A stretch of 12,152 nucleotides of DNA, from contig SKPT01000316.1 of assembly GCA_007119405.1 (NCBI GenBank), positions 1-12,152 on the forward strand, given 5' to 3'. This stretch comes from Phycisphaeraceae bacterium (GTDB lineage: Bacteria > Planctomycetota > Phycisphaerae > Phycisphaerales > Phycisphaeraceae). The notes below the pieces were generated by a model. That model ran no database searches. It was not told the origin of the DNA and saw nothing but the letters and a program-made list of their open reading frames with translations. Each line of letters opens with the position of its first letter. Positions within the stretch are counted from its first letter, which is position 1. A program made the translations under genes and the position numbers. Below are positions 5,628 to 12,152 of this stretch, piece after piece.

Positions 5628-6887
5628 TCACCCGGCATGCAAGCGACCTTCGTAAGCCCGGGCGAGCACCTGGACGGTGTGCAGCACGGATAATCCGGGT
5701 AGATGGCTGCGGATCTGCACCATGCAGCCGATGTTCCCCGTGGTGACGAGATGGGCATTGAGGCGGGCGATGGTTTCGGCCTTTGCGCGGCCAAGCTCCC
5801 GGGCAATGTCGGGCTGGTCGAGGTTGTACGTGCCCGCCGAGCCGCAGCAGCGCTCGCCGTCGCCGAGCTCGAGCAGCTCAAGGCGGCCGATGCTCGCCAG
5901 CAGTCGACGCGGCGCGCTGCGCACGCCCTGGCCATGCGCCAGGTGGCACGCGTCGTGGTAGGCGACACGCAGCGGTGCGGCCAGCGTGGGAGGCGCGGTG
6001 ATGCCGAGTTGGTCGAGGAAGCTGATGACGTCCACGGCCTGCCCGGCGAGCTCCGCCGCGGCTTCGTGATCCGCCTCACCCGCGAAGAGAGTCGGGTACT
6101 CGTGGATTCCCGATCCGCAGCCGGCCGCGTTGACGATGACGGCGTCGACGTCGCGGGGCATCGCTTTGGTGAGTCGTCGGGCCGAGGCGCGGGCGGCCTC
6201 GGCCTCGCCCACGTGCCACGCCAGCGCGCCGCAGCAGCCCTGCCTCGCGGGCACGAGCACCTCCACGCCGTTGCGCGCGAGCACGGAGACGGTGGCGCGG
6301 TTGATGTCCGGTTCCATCGCCGGCTGCACACACCCGGTCAGCAGCGCCACGCGCGCCCGCCGTTTGCCCTCGGCTGCGATGACAGGCGGCAGTGGGTCAC
6401 GCGGGGGCAGGTTGCGCGGCATCAAGTCGATCATCGGCTTCAGCGCCGCGGGCATGGCCGGGCGGAGCCAGCGCAGCCACTTGCCCGCGCGCACCGCCAG
6501 GCGAAATCGGCCCGGATGCGGCAGCGTGCGAAGCGTGAGCCAACGCTGGAGCCGGCGCGTCCACGTCCGGGGCGCGGCGCGGCTGTGCATTGCACGGAAA
6601 GGGCTGAGGAGCTGGCTGTATTTCACTCCGGACGGGCACGCCGTCTCGCACGCCAGGCAGCCCAGGCAGCGGTCGATGTGCGGTTGGGCCTGGGCAGGCT
6701 CGAGGTGGCCTTCGAGCACGCGCTTCATGAGATAGATCCGGCCGCGCGGCGAGTCCATCTCCTCACCCAGTTGCTGATACGTCGGACAGTCGGGCAGGCA
6801 GAATCCGCAATGCACGCAGGCGGTGATCGCCTCCGCCATCGGCTTGCCCATCGGGCCGATCTCAGCAATGCGGATGTCATGGTGCAT
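5628..6887 (-). CDS. glcF: Glycolate oxidase iron-sulfur subunit GlcF
   Basis: A 419-residue subunit that passes electrons from the flavin subunits of glycolate oxidase towards the respiratory chain. Two ferredoxin-type CxxCxxCxxxCP motifs bind [4Fe-4S] clusters: C24, C27, C30, C34 and C74, C77, C80, C84. Two cysteine-rich CCG domains follow. The first has TGCVQPAMEP near 184-193 and QGCCG near 220; the second has YHDACHLAHGQ near 312 and ERCCGSAGTYNL near 355. These resemble the HdrB-type domains of GlcF and LldE. Length is close to E. coli GlcF (about 407). The ATG at 6887 overlaps the end of glcE by 11 bases, so translation is probably coupled. It is the last gene of the operon, with a probable terminator about 440 bases downstream. 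Confidence 0.93.
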   Translation of the reverse strand: MHHDIRIAEIGPMGKPMAEAITACVHCGFCLPDCPTYQQLGEEMDSPRGRIYLMKRVLEGHLEPAQAQPHIDRCLGCLACETACPSGVKYSQLLSPFRAMHSRAAPRTWTRRLQRWLTLRTLPHPGRFRLAVRAGKWLRWLRPAMPAALKPMIDLMPRNLPPRDPLPPVIAAEGKRRARVALLTGCVQPAMEPDINRATVSVLARNGVEVLVPARQGCCGALAWHVGEAEAARASARRLTKAMPRDVDAVIVNAAGCGSGIHEYPTLFAGEADHEAAAELAGQAVDVISFLDQLGITAPPTLAAPLRVAYHDACHLAHGQGVRSAPRRLLASIGRLELLELGDGERCCGSAGTYNLDQPDIARELGRAKAETIARLNAHLVTTGNIGCMVQIRSHLPGLSVLHTVQVLARAYEGRLHAG

Positions 6888-7968
6888 GGGTCGGCCTCAG
6901 ATCAGGGAAACGCTGCTGCGGGTCGAGCGCGTGCTTGATGCGCTGGGCGAAGACGGCCGCGGGATCCGGTGGCGGTGCGGCGTCGCCCGGGTGTGACGAG
7001 CCGAGCAACGTGAGCCCAACACCCACCTCGCGCACGCCGGGCCAGGGCTCCGTCTCGGGCCAGGCCAGCCACAGGACATTGCCCGCCACGGCGTAGCAGC
7101 GCGGCGAGTCCGGCGACGACAGCGATGCCTCGATCACCGGCACCTGGCGTGGGGTCGTGGCGAGTTTGATGAGGCGGTGGCTCGGGGGCAACCACTTCAA
7201 CGACCGCTGCGCCTGCCACCACCCGTCCGCGTCGTCGACGCTCGGCATCTCACAGGGGCGATCCGCGATTGCGGCTACTCGGCGAGCGTGGGCGTCGATC
7301 GATGCGGCATTGCCCGCCACGCGCGCGACGAGCGTCGCGGGCGGGTGCAGATCCAGCGCGTCGAGCTCCAGCGGCTGGCGGTTGAGTGCGGCCATGACCG
7401 CCAGCGCGTCGTGCAGGTTCCGGCAGTTGATGCGGACGGTTCGCCAGGCCTCGGGCAGGGGAAAGACCTTGAAGGTGAGCTCAACGATGGCGCCAAGCCG
7501 GCCCTGGCTCCCGACCATGAGCTTGGGCAGGTCGAAGCCCGCGGCGTTCTTGACCACCTTGCCGCCGCCGCGGATGAGCTGGCCCGTGCCGTCGACCAGG
7601 CGCACGCCGATCGCGAAGTCGCGCACCCCGCCGAAGCGCTTCTGGCCTGAGCCGCTGAGCCCGGCCGCGACAGTGCCGCCCAGCGTCGCCCCCTCGCGCA
7701 CCAGCGGCGGGTCGAAGGGCAGGTACTGACCGCGCTGGGCGAGCATGGCGTCGATGTCGCGCAGCGGCGTGCCGGCGAGGGCGGTGAAGGTGAATTCCTC
7801 GGGCGCGTATTCGACCACACCGGTAAGCCCGCGCATGTCCAGCCATTGCACCTCGTCCGCGACGGCGGTGAGCGCGGGCTTCGTCCGCGCGCCGTGCGGC
7901 AGCAGGCGGCCGGCCATCTGCACAGCCGCCTGGACCTCATCGATGCTTGTGGGCCTGAGGCTGGTCAT
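6877..7968 (-). CDS. glcE: Glycolate oxidase FAD-binding subunit GlcE
   Basis: A 363-residue FAD-binding (PCMH-type) subunit of glycolate oxidase, near the 350 residues of E. coli GlcE. The FAD-binding half covers about residues 1-175: PHGARTKP (24-31), [20 protein letters not shown] (84-103), [14 protein letters not shown] (105-118) and [17 protein letters not shown] (134-150), all typical of GlcE. The C-terminal half is the more variable cap. The open frame continues upstream to 8460, but that part overlaps glcD in another phase. I chose ATG 7968 because it forms an ATGA overlap with the glcD stop and gives the family length. No separate Shine-Dalgarno is visible, so initiation probably depends on translation of glcD. 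Confidence 0.93.
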   Translation of the reverse strand: MTSLRPTSIDEVQAAVQMAGRLLPHGARTKPALTAVADEVQWLDMRGLTGVVEYAPEEFTFTALAGTPLRDIDAMLAQRGQYLPFDPPLVREGATLGGTVAAGLSGSGQKRFGGVRDFAIGVRLVDGTGQLIRGGGKVVKNAAGFDLPKLMVGSQGRLGAIVELTFKVFPLPEAWRTVRINCRNLHDALAVMAALNRQPLELDALDLHPPATLVARVAGNAASIDAHARRVAAIADRPCEMPSVDDADGWWQAQRSLKWLPPSHRLIKLATTPRQVPVIEASLSSPDSPRCYAVAGNVLWLAWPETEPWPGVREVGVGLTLLGSSHPGDAAPPPDPAAVFAQRIKHALDPQQRFPDLRPTHAP

Positions 7969-9416
7969 TCGCGGCTGATCAAACCTTGTGCTTCCAGCGG
8001 ATGCAGGCCGCGCTGCGCCAGCGCGGGCGCCTCGCGGCCGGGAAACATCTTGCCGCGGTTGGCCACACGGTGCGGGTCGAGCGCGGCGCGAATGCGCTGG
8101 AAGGCGTCGATATCGGCGGGGCTGAACATTTGGCCGAGAAACTCGCGCTTCTCCATGCCCACGCCGTGCTCGCCCGTAATTGATCCGCCCAGCTCGATGC
8201 ACAGTTCCAGAATCCCGCCCGCCAGTCGTTCGGCGCGCTGCAATTCGCCGGCGACGCGGCCGTTGTAGAGAATCAGCGGATGCAGGTTGCCGTCGCCGGC
8301 GTGGAAAACGTTGGCCACACGTAGGTGGGCCTCGCTCGCCATTTCGCCGATCCGTCGCAGCGCATAGCCCAGCCGACTGCGCGGCACCACACCGTCCTGC
8401 ACGATGAAATCCGGGCTTAGCCGGCCGACCGCGGAGAACGCGGACTTGCGCCCCTTCCACATCGCCGCTCGCTCCTGAGGCGTGGTGGCGACCGTCACCC
8501 CGAAGGCGCCGGACGCCTGGATAAGGGCGTCGAGCTTGGCACTGTCCGCCTCCACAAGATCGCGCGGCCCTTCAAGCTCCACGATCATCACCGCCGCGGC
8601 CCCGTTCGGAAAGTTGGTGGCCACGGCGGCGGTCGCGGCCTCGAGCGCCAGCGCGTCCATGATTTCGATCGCCCCCGGCAGCAGACCGCTGCCCAGCACG
8701 CGTGCCACGGCGTCGCCCGCTTTCTCCAAGTCGTCGTAGCCCGCCATGACCGTATGAAATGTCTCAGCCACAGGCAGCAGGCGCAGCGTGATCTCCAGCG
8801 CAATGCCGAACAGACCTTCGCAACCGACGAACAGCCCCGTCCAGTCAGGGCCGGTGCGCTCCAGGCTCTCGCCGCCGAGTTGCACAAGCTGTCCGTCCGC
8901 CAGCACGGCCTTGATGCCCAGCACGTGGTTGGCCGTCATGCCGTAGCGCAGGCAGTGCGCGCCGCCGGAGTTGAAAGCGACGTTACCGCCGATGGTGCAC
9001 ACCTGCTGGCTGGACGGATCCGGCGCGTAGTACAGGCCGTGGGCGCTCGCCTGCCGCGTGACCCCGAGGTTGATGGTGCCCGGCTCCACGACGGCGATCG
9101 CCTGGTCCGTGTCGAGCCGCAGCACGCGGTTAAGCCGGTTGAGCGCGATGACGATGCCCTCAGCGATGGGCAGTGAGCCGCCGGAGAGGCTCGTGCCGCT
9201 GCCGCGCGCAACGAACGGTACCTCATGCTCGTGACACAGGCGCACCGTGGCGACCACCTCGTCCGCCGACTCGGGCACGACCACGGCCCGTGGCGCGACG
9301 GCAAAGGCCGTCAGCGCGTCCGACTCGTATGCCGCCGTGGCCGCCGCATCAACGAGCAGGCGCTCGTCCGGGTAGATTTCGCGCAGGTGGCGGATGAAGG
9401 TAGCGGTATCAGGCAT
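7965..9416 (-). CDS. glcD: Glycolate oxidase catalytic FAD subunit GlcD
   Basis: A 483-residue FAD-linked oxidase subunit that oxidises glycolate (and often D-lactate) to glyoxylate. E. coli GlcD has about 499 residues. The PCMH FAD domain spans about 39-215: [13 protein letters not shown] (69-81) contacts the FAD pyrophosphate, followed by [20 protein letters not shown] (131-150). The C-terminal FAD-oxidase domain holds HAGDGNLHP (372-380) and ITGEHGVG (413-420), the conserved active-site and metal-binding histidine motifs. I chose ATG 9416: a GAGGT (complement of 9422-9426) stands five bases upstream. GTG 9419 and TTG 9428 are in frame but worse placed. The start overlaps by eight bases the end of an aminotransferase remnant. 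It heads the intact part of a glcD-glcE-glcF operon. Confidence 0.94.
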   Translation of the reverse strand: MPDTATFIRHLREIYPDERLLVDAAATAAYESDALTAFAVAPRAVVVPESADEVVATVRLCHEHEVPFVARGSGTSLSGGSLPIAEGIVIALNRLNRVLRLDTDQAIAVVEPGTINLGVTRQASAHGLYYAPDPSSQQVCTIGGNVAFNSGGAHCLRYGMTANHVLGIKAVLADGQLVQLGGESLERTGPDWTGLFVGCEGLFGIALEITLRLLPVAETFHTVMAGYDDLEKAGDAVARVLGSGLLPGAIEIMDALALEAATAAVATNFPNGAAAVMIVELEGPRDLVEADSAKLDALIQASGAFGVTVATTPQERAAMWKGRKSAFSAVGRLSPDFIVQDGVVPRSRLGYALRRIGEMASEAHLRVANVFHAGDGNLHPLILYNGRVAGELQRAERLAGGILELCIELGGSITGEHGVGMEKREFLGQMFSPADIDAFQRIRAALDPHRVANRGKMFPGREAPALAQRGLHPLEAQGLISRE

Positions 9417-9681
9417 CACGGACCTCAAGCACCGGCGCCGGCCGGCGCTTCATAAGCCGCACACGCGGCAGCCAGCGCTTCACCATGGTGGCCTCGTTGC
9501 TGGTGCGAAACAGGTCCCGGAGCATCTGGCGGGTTTGGTCCATGATCCCCAGATACTGCGGGTCCAGATGGCCCAGGGTGGGCGCAACCATCGCCTCAAG
9601 CACACCGGCGGGAACGTCGCTGGGCCCAGGCCCCATCCGAACGCGCTGAGTGGGATCGATACGATCGGGCACCTGCGGCAT
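9409..9681 (-). pseudogene. Truncated alanine/serine-glyoxylate aminotransferase (class V, N-terminal fragment)
   Basis: A 90-residue frame whose residues 13-66 look like the N-terminus of a class V alanine- or serine-glyoxylate aminotransferase: [20 protein letters not shown], then [15 protein letters not shown] and [14 protein letters not shown]. Full-length members have about 380 residues. Homology stops just before the SGTGSAGME-like PLP-phosphate loop, and the catalytic lysine region is absent. The last 24 residues ([10 protein letters not shown] to the end) are basic and do not continue the family pattern; they may be a fused C-terminal scrap or out-of-frame sequence. The expression signals are intact: AGGAG (complement of 9688-9692) six bases before ATG 9681, and a TAGAAT -10 box. 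The frame ends inside the glcD start region. It cannot be an active enzyme but may still couple translation into glcD. Confidence 0.7.
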
Positions 9682-9712
9682 GCGCTGCTCCTGAGGCTCG
9701 AATCCGGCCGCC

Positions 9713-9718
9713 ATTCTA
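9713..9718 (-). promoter_or_regulatory. Predicted -10 box of the glc operon
   Basis: On the minus strand TAGAAT (9718-9713) matches five of six positions and is the same hexamer as in the predicted trxA promoter. Transcription would begin near 9706, about 25 bases before ATG 9681, leaving room for the AGGAG. No good -35 is seen (GTTCGG at 17-base spacing), so an activator may be needed. No GlcC-type regulator gene is present in the window. Confidence 0.35.
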
Positions 9719-9764
9719 CCGCAACTCACCCGGCGCCGAACCACACCGACCTGATCGAGCAACT

Positions 9765-9786
9765 GCTGGCTCCCACCGGAGCCAGC
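9765..9786 (-). terminator. Hairpin between the polysaccharide lyase gene and the glc operon
   Basis: The arms GCTGGCTCC (9765-9773) and GGAGCCAGC (9778-9786) pair perfectly over nine bases around a four-base loop. The hairpin is about 115 bases downstream of the lyase stop codon and about 45 bases before the predicted glc -10 box. No T-run follows, so it is at best a weak or factor-dependent terminator. The rest of 9719-9901 shows no gene. Confidence 0.35.
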
Positions 9787-9901
9787 CGTGACGAGCCTCT
9801 GCAGCTTCCCGACCGAACAGTTACCGCTCGTGGCCCAGATCGTCAACAGCCTCGGCCTGAGGTCGACAGCCAGGGCCGGTCGGTGCCCGAAGACCACCCG
9901 C

Positions 9902-12076
9902 TCACCGGATCAGCACCGGCGGGCCGCGGAAGTCCGGCGTTGTGGCGGTGGAAAAGTCGTATGGAAAGCTTTCCGCGGGGTCGCGCCCTTCGCGCTCAGC
10001 GCGGATACGTGATGGGGTCTCAGCATCGGGAGCGCTTTCCCAGGACCACGTGTCGCGGAAGTCGTCGCCGGAGACGACCACGCGGGCGTGGCCATTCTCG
10101 CTGGTTGCGAGTTCGAGTTCGAGTTGCCGGCCCCATGGATCGTAGACGCTGGCGAACCGCACGCGGGACGTCTCGTGCGCGACCGCCTGCAACTGACGCC
10201 ATCCGAGGGGCTCGCCACGGTGGTCGGCCGTACCGTCGACCACCGCCGTTTCGAGCTCGTGGTCGGATCTCACGATGGCGGGCAGGGCCTTGTCGTCCTT
10301 GGAAAGCTGCACCTTCCCCGCGTCGTCGATGGTCGTTGATTCCGCCTGGAGCAGCCAGGTGACATCGACCGGCTCAGGCGAATGAACATCGTCGAGAATC
10401 AGGACATAGTCGCCCTCGACCCAGAAGAATGCGCGGCGGTAGCGGTCCAGGGCGGGCCGTTCGCGCCCGGGTTCATCGGAGGCGATGTAAGCCCCTGCCG
10501 CTTCGCCCTCGATGCCGGTGATGGCGCCGTGGTGAAGCCAGCCGGTCGTATACGCCATGCGACTCATGTCCGAGTCGGAGGGGAGCGTCCACTGCATCGG
10601 GCGTTCGACCTGGCCCTCGACAAACTGGCCGATGCCGTTGACCAGGATGGTGTTATGGTTGCTTGTCTGCTTGCGCGCGGAATAGCGGGAGGTTTCGGCA
10701 AGGAGCGTGTCGCCGATGGCGAGGACGAAGCTGTTGGCGTCGGGATCGTCATGGGCCACGTTGATCCACGGCAGCGAACTGTCGGGTTGCCGGCGAAAGT
10801 CGTTGAGCGCATGTCCGCCGTGCGGGCCGCACCGGAAGAGTCCCGACACGCCGTCCTCTTGCCACGCGTCATGAAAGAAGGTGGAACCGATGTCGGGAAA
10901 GTGGCCGATTCGGGGGAAGTCCTCCGGTGGTTGGCGGCCGAAATCCGGATCATCCCACAGGATCGACAACCATCCGATCCAGGCCGCGCCCGGATTGAGC
11001 GCAAGCCACTCGCGCACCCGACCCATCACCGCTTCGTTCTCATGCAGCCTCGCCGCGAACAGATAGAAGTTGGCATAGCTCCCGAAGCCGGAGTCATCCG
11101 CGTATGGCAAGCTGCTGCGCATGCCGGACGTCATCGCCAGCAGGCGGAAGTAACCGGCGTACTTGAAGTAGTCGATGCCGAGAAAGTTGGTGCCCAAGCA
11201 GTGGTCGGCCGCCTGCAGGCCGAGCACGAGGTGGCTGCCGCCGAAGACCTGGTAAAGCGGGCTCTCGTGCGACGAACCATCCATGGGGAGCCAGCGCGCG
11301 ATCAGCGCGAGGTCCTCGGCGGCGCGGTGGAGCAGGTAGTTTTCGGCAGGGTCGCCGGAGTAGGTGGCGAACGCCGCCAGCCCGACGCCGGTGGCCCGCT
11401 TCCAGCGGTGGTTGTTCTGCGGATCCTGCTGCCAGTAGTAGGCGGTGGAAGTAAGCTGGAGATGACCGCCGTAGTACTGGTAACGAGCCATTTCACGGAT
11501 CTTCAGCCGCATGGCCTCGCGGAAGTCCTCGTCCAGTTCGTGGTAGAGCCAGTCGTAGACCAGCGCCGCCCCGGTCAGCATGTTGGCATGCCCCATGCCC
11601 GAATTGTGCTCGCCGCCTTCCTCCCATGTGTCAAGTTCCAGCAGCAGTTCGAGGAAGCCGATCGCGTTCTGCCGGGAGGTCTCGTCGCCCGTCATGAGAT
11701 AGTGCAGCGCCACGGTGGGCATACGCCAGACGCCCTGGCGCTGGGCATCGGTGGCGTTCGTCGTGAACTCCACCTCGTCACGCGCCGGCGGGACTGAAAC
11801 CTGACTGTATTCCTCGACGTGCTCACGCCAGTGCGTCGCAGCCTCGCTGTGGTAGAAGTCCCGCAGGCGCGGGATGTCGGCCGCGGTGAACAGAAGCCGC
11901 GGATGGACGCCGATCAGCTCCTGACGGAAGCCGGTTGTCTCGGCGACGACCGGGTCACGCTCCGGGATGGATCCGCGCTCCGCCGCCGCCGCGAGCGTCG
12001 GCGTCAATAGCATCAATGTGATGACCAGGCACGGCCAGGCATGACGGGTAAGGCTGGATGAAATTGTCGCTTGCAT
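9902..12076 (-). CDS. Secreted heparinase II/III-like polysaccharide lyase
   Basis: A 724-residue exported protein. A Sec signal peptide covers residues 1-32 (RH at 11-12, hydrophobic core to LTPTLAAAA, likely cut before ERG). The N-terminal helical toroid (about 55-380) begins with [16 protein letters not shown] and contains [20 protein letters not shown] (157-176) and a [11 protein letters not shown] segment (220-230), where these lyases often carry a catalytic Asn/His. The C-terminal beta-sandwich (about 395-720) contains [20 protein letters not shown] (442-461) and the hallmark HNTILVNG (474-481). Such enzymes cleave uronic acid polysaccharides by beta-elimination; the substrate cannot be read from sequence. 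I chose ATG 12076 because it gives a clean signal peptide. The frame stays open to the window edge, so a start further upstream cannot be excluded. No other carbohydrate gene lies beside it here. Confidence 0.85.
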   Translation of the reverse strand: MQATISSSLTRHAWPCLVITLMLLTPTLAAAAERGSIPERDPVVAETTGFRQELIGVHPRLLFTAADIPRLRDFYHSEAATHWREHVEEYSQVSVPPARDEVEFTTNATDAQRQGVWRMPTVALHYLMTGDETSRQNAIGFLELLLELDTWEEGGEHNSGMGHANMLTGAALVYDWLYHELDEDFREAMRLKIREMARYQYYGGHLQLTSTAYYWQQDPQNNHRWKRATGVGLAAFATYSGDPAENYLLHRAAEDLALIARWLPMDGSSHESPLYQVFGGSHLVLGLQAADHCLGTNFLGIDYFKYAGYFRLLAMTSGMRSSLPYADDSGFGSYANFYLFAARLHENEAVMGRVREWLALNPGAAWIGWLSILWDDPDFGRQPPEDFPRIGHFPDIGSTFFHDAWQEDGVSGLFRCGPHGGHALNDFRRQPDSSLPWINVAHDDPDANSFVLAIGDTLLAETSRYSARKQTSNHNTILVNGIGQFVEGQVERPMQWTLPSDSDMSRMAYTTGWLHHGAITGIEGEAAGAYIASDEPGRERPALDRYRRAFFWVEGDYVLILDDVHSPEPVDVTWLLQAESTTIDDAGKVQLSKDDKALPAIVRSDHELETAVVDGTADHRGEPLGWRQLQAVAHETSRVRFASVYDPWGRQLELELATSENGHARVVVSGDDFRDTWSWESAPDAETPSRIRAEREGRDPAESFPYDFSTATTPDFRGPPVLIR

Positions 12077-12152
12077 TGCAGCAGGTTTCGCTTGAAAGGT
12101 GCGAACGGGCCGGCACAAACGGGGCCGCGGAGACGTGTGAGCATTCGGCACA

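Noticed and set aside
5117..6331. 404-codon minus-strand open frame
   Set aside because: Most of it overlaps glcF in another phase and its translation is low-complexity Arg/Ser/Pro/Ala. glcF has four clear iron-sulfur and CCG motifs. The tail at 5117-5627 has no recognisable motif.
9682..9901. Riboswitch (for example glycine-responsive) before the glc operon
   Set aside because: The predicted leader is only about 25 bases and no conserved riboswitch core is seen. The one hairpin (9765-9786) lies upstream of the predicted start site.
10382..11797. 471-codon plus-strand open frame opposite the lyase gene
   Set aside because: It is antisense to the lyase in GC-rich DNA. Its translation has no domain pattern, while the minus strand shows a signal peptide and heparinase motifs.

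Overview
The window is GC-rich bacterial DNA with compact genes. The set of genes (a bS21 with a long basic C-terminus, a thioredoxin with a C-M-P-C centre, a 412-residue M16 peptidase and a PEGA lipoprotein) reads most like Planctomycetota, probably Phycisphaerae. That placement rests on sequence style and was not checked by any search.

Left part (1-5031): housekeeping genes. After a repeat-rich, gene-poor edge (1-369) with a nested palindrome comes a two-gene minus-strand unit of unknown function (370-1281). On the plus strand follow tRNA-Arg(ACG), rpsU (bS21) and rsfS (ribosome silencing factor), so three adjacent loci serve translation. A minus-strand PEGA-domain lipoprotein converges on rsfS and diverges from trxA. 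The gap between trxA and the M16 peptidase gene is filled by short tandem repeats in inverted orientation. tRNA-Pro(TGG) closes this part.

Middle (5032-5627): about 600 bases with no convincing gene, between tRNA-Pro and the converging glc operon. It holds a probable bidirectional terminator, an 11-base tandem duplication and possible degraded coding sequence.

Right part (5628-12152): minus strand, metabolic. A compact glcD-glcE-glcF operon encodes the three glycolate oxidase subunits, converting glycolate to glyoxylate. The first reading frame of this operon is a broken alanine/serine-glyoxylate aminotransferase: only the N-terminal ~65 residues remain, but with a good ribosome binding site and a plausible promoter. 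The step that would take glyoxylate to glycine therefore appears to have been deleted here while glcDEF stayed intact. Upstream lies a secreted heparinase II/III-like polysaccharide lyase whose promoter is probably outside the window.

No complete mobile element, CRISPR array, phage gene or defence system was seen. The most unusual material is the intergenic repeat architecture (7-mer and 9-mer arrays in inverted pairs, and the nested palindrome) and the aminotransferase remnant.
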